Origin: an uncultured Lachnospiraceae bacterium
Lineage (GTDB): Bacteria > Bacillota > Clostridia > Lachnospirales > Lachnospiraceae
Reading direction: 5' to 3'
DNA length: 6,164 bases
Assembly: GCA_902782625.1 (NCBI GenBank)
Contig: CACZNZ010000336.1
Location: 1-6,164 of the forward strand
Positions 5,407 through 6,164 of the stretch are shown here, piece after piece. The number at the start of each line of letters is the position of its first letter. Position 1 is the stretch's first letter. A program made the translations under genes and the position numbers. Below the pieces are notes generated by a model, which was not told the origin of the DNA, did not search any database, and worked only from the letters and a program-made list of their open reading frames with translations.

Positions 5407-6164
5407 ATGATCAGAGTATGTAATTACGGATGCGGCGGCCACATGGGAAAAGTGGTTCGCGATATCATTAAAGAAACGAATGGAGTGGAGATCGTCTGTG
5501 GTATTGATCCGTTTTATAACGGACAGGAAGAGTACCCTGTTTTTTCTTCAGTGAAGGATTGTGATGTGGATCCTGATGTCATCATCGACTTTTCCTCTGC
5601 CAAAGCAGTGGATGATGTTGTGGAATATGCAGTGGAGAAAGGAATTCCGCTGGTGGAATGTACCACAGGTCTTTCCGAGGAGCAGATTGCACGGATCGAG
5701 GATGCATCGAAAAAAACAGCAATCCTTAGGTCGGCGAATATGTCTCTCGGAATCAATGCTTTGATGAAACTGCTTCGTGTTGCAGTTGGAATTTTTGACG
5801 GAAGAGGTTTCGATATCGACATCGTGGAAAAACACCACAGAAGAAAGCTTGATGCTCCATCTGGTACTGCCATCGCACTGGCTGATACCATCAATGATGC
5901 AACTGACCATAAATACGATTATGCTTTTGACAGAAGCAGCAGAAGACTGGCAAGGCCGGACAACGAGATCGGAATTTCTGCTGTTCGGGGAGGAACGATT
6001 GTCGGAGAGCATGAAGTGATTTTCGCCGGTACGGATGAAGTGATCGAGCTTAAGCACACAGCTTTTTCGCGGGCAATCTTCGCAAAAGGCGCTGTTGCAG
6101 CAGCACAGTTTCTTGCAGGGAAGACTGCAGGAATGTATGATATGAGTGATGTGATTGACGGTTA
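5407..6164 (+). CDS. dapB: 4-Hydroxy-tetrahydrodipicolinate reductase (stop at or just past window edge)
   Basis: DapB reduces 4-hydroxy-tetrahydrodipicolinate with NAD(P)H to tetrahydrodipicolinate, directly using the DapA product. The 252 codons seen include the Rossmann loop YGCGGHMG (7-14), an acidic D34 at the end of the second strand where the cofactor ribose is bound, DFSSA (61-65), CTTG (85-88), SANMSLGIN (109-117) and the active-site stretch EKHHRRKLDAPSGTA (141-155) with catalytic H143 and K147. The C-terminal FAKGAVAAAQFLAGKTAGMYDM is the usual ending of the family. The last two bases, TA, follow a Gly codon; TAA or TAG would end the protein at 252 residues, close to the typical length, though TAT/TAC cannot be excluded. 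The start has AAGGAG 5 bases upstream. It lies 20 bases after dapA and is evidently cotranscribed. Confidence 0.97.
   Translation, partial: MIRVCNYGCGGHMGKVVRDIIKETNGVEIVCGIDPFYNGQEEYPVFSSVKDCDVDPDVIIDFSSAKAVDDVVEYAVEKGIPLVECTTGLSEEQIARIEDASKKTAILRSANMSLGINALMKLLRVAVGIFDGRGFDIDIVEKHHRRKLDAPSGTAIALADTINDATDHKYDYAFDRSSRRLARPDNEIGISAVRGGTIVGEHEVIFAGTDEVIELKHTAFSRAIFAKGAVAAAQFLAGKTAGMYDMSDVIDG

Overview
The window reads as a housekeeping segment of a low-to-medium GC Gram-positive chromosome, most likely a Clostridia member close to Lachnospiraceae. The reasons are strong AGGAGG-type ribosome binding sites before every gene, tight same-strand gene packing, a two-OB-domain SSB-like protein of a kind I associate with Lachnospiraceae, and a short Firmicutes-type corrinoid adenosyltransferase. 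The taxonomic placement is inference from gene content. I see no transposase, phage gene, CRISPR array, rRNA or tRNA.

Layout: positions 1-1714 hold most of typA/bipA (ribosome-associated translational GTPase) on the minus strand; its last few dozen codons lie beyond the left edge. A 237-base divergent intergenic region (1715-1951) carries a promoter for typA and a near-consensus sigma-A promoter (TTGACA-17-TATACT) for the rightward genes. Rightward unit 1 is an SSB-like protein followed by a histidyl-tRNA synthetase-family gene whose start lies 95 bases inside the SSB gene. An apparent intrinsic terminator at 3898-3926 and a possible weak promoter separate it from unit 2: a CobO/BtuR-type corrinoid adenosyltransferase, dapA and dapB, with gaps of 16 and 20 bases. 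dapB runs to the right edge, and the last two bases (TA) are probably the beginning of its stop codon.

Function: dapA and dapB catalyse consecutive steps of the diaminopimelate/lysine pathway (aspartate semialdehyde to tetrahydrodipicolinate), feeding peptidoglycan and lysine synthesis. The adenosyltransferase and SSB genes have no obvious biochemical link to that pathway, and the rightward block looks like a syntenic housekeeping cluster, not a dedicated system.

I did not find a convincing undescribed system. The points most worth checking are the HisRS-like protein, whose motifs resemble the eukaryotic/archaeal-type branch and whose HisRS signature and C-terminus are altered; the SSB tail encoded out of frame inside that gene; the adenosyltransferase lacking the usual C-terminal segment; and the terminator with a competing hairpin between the two rightward units.
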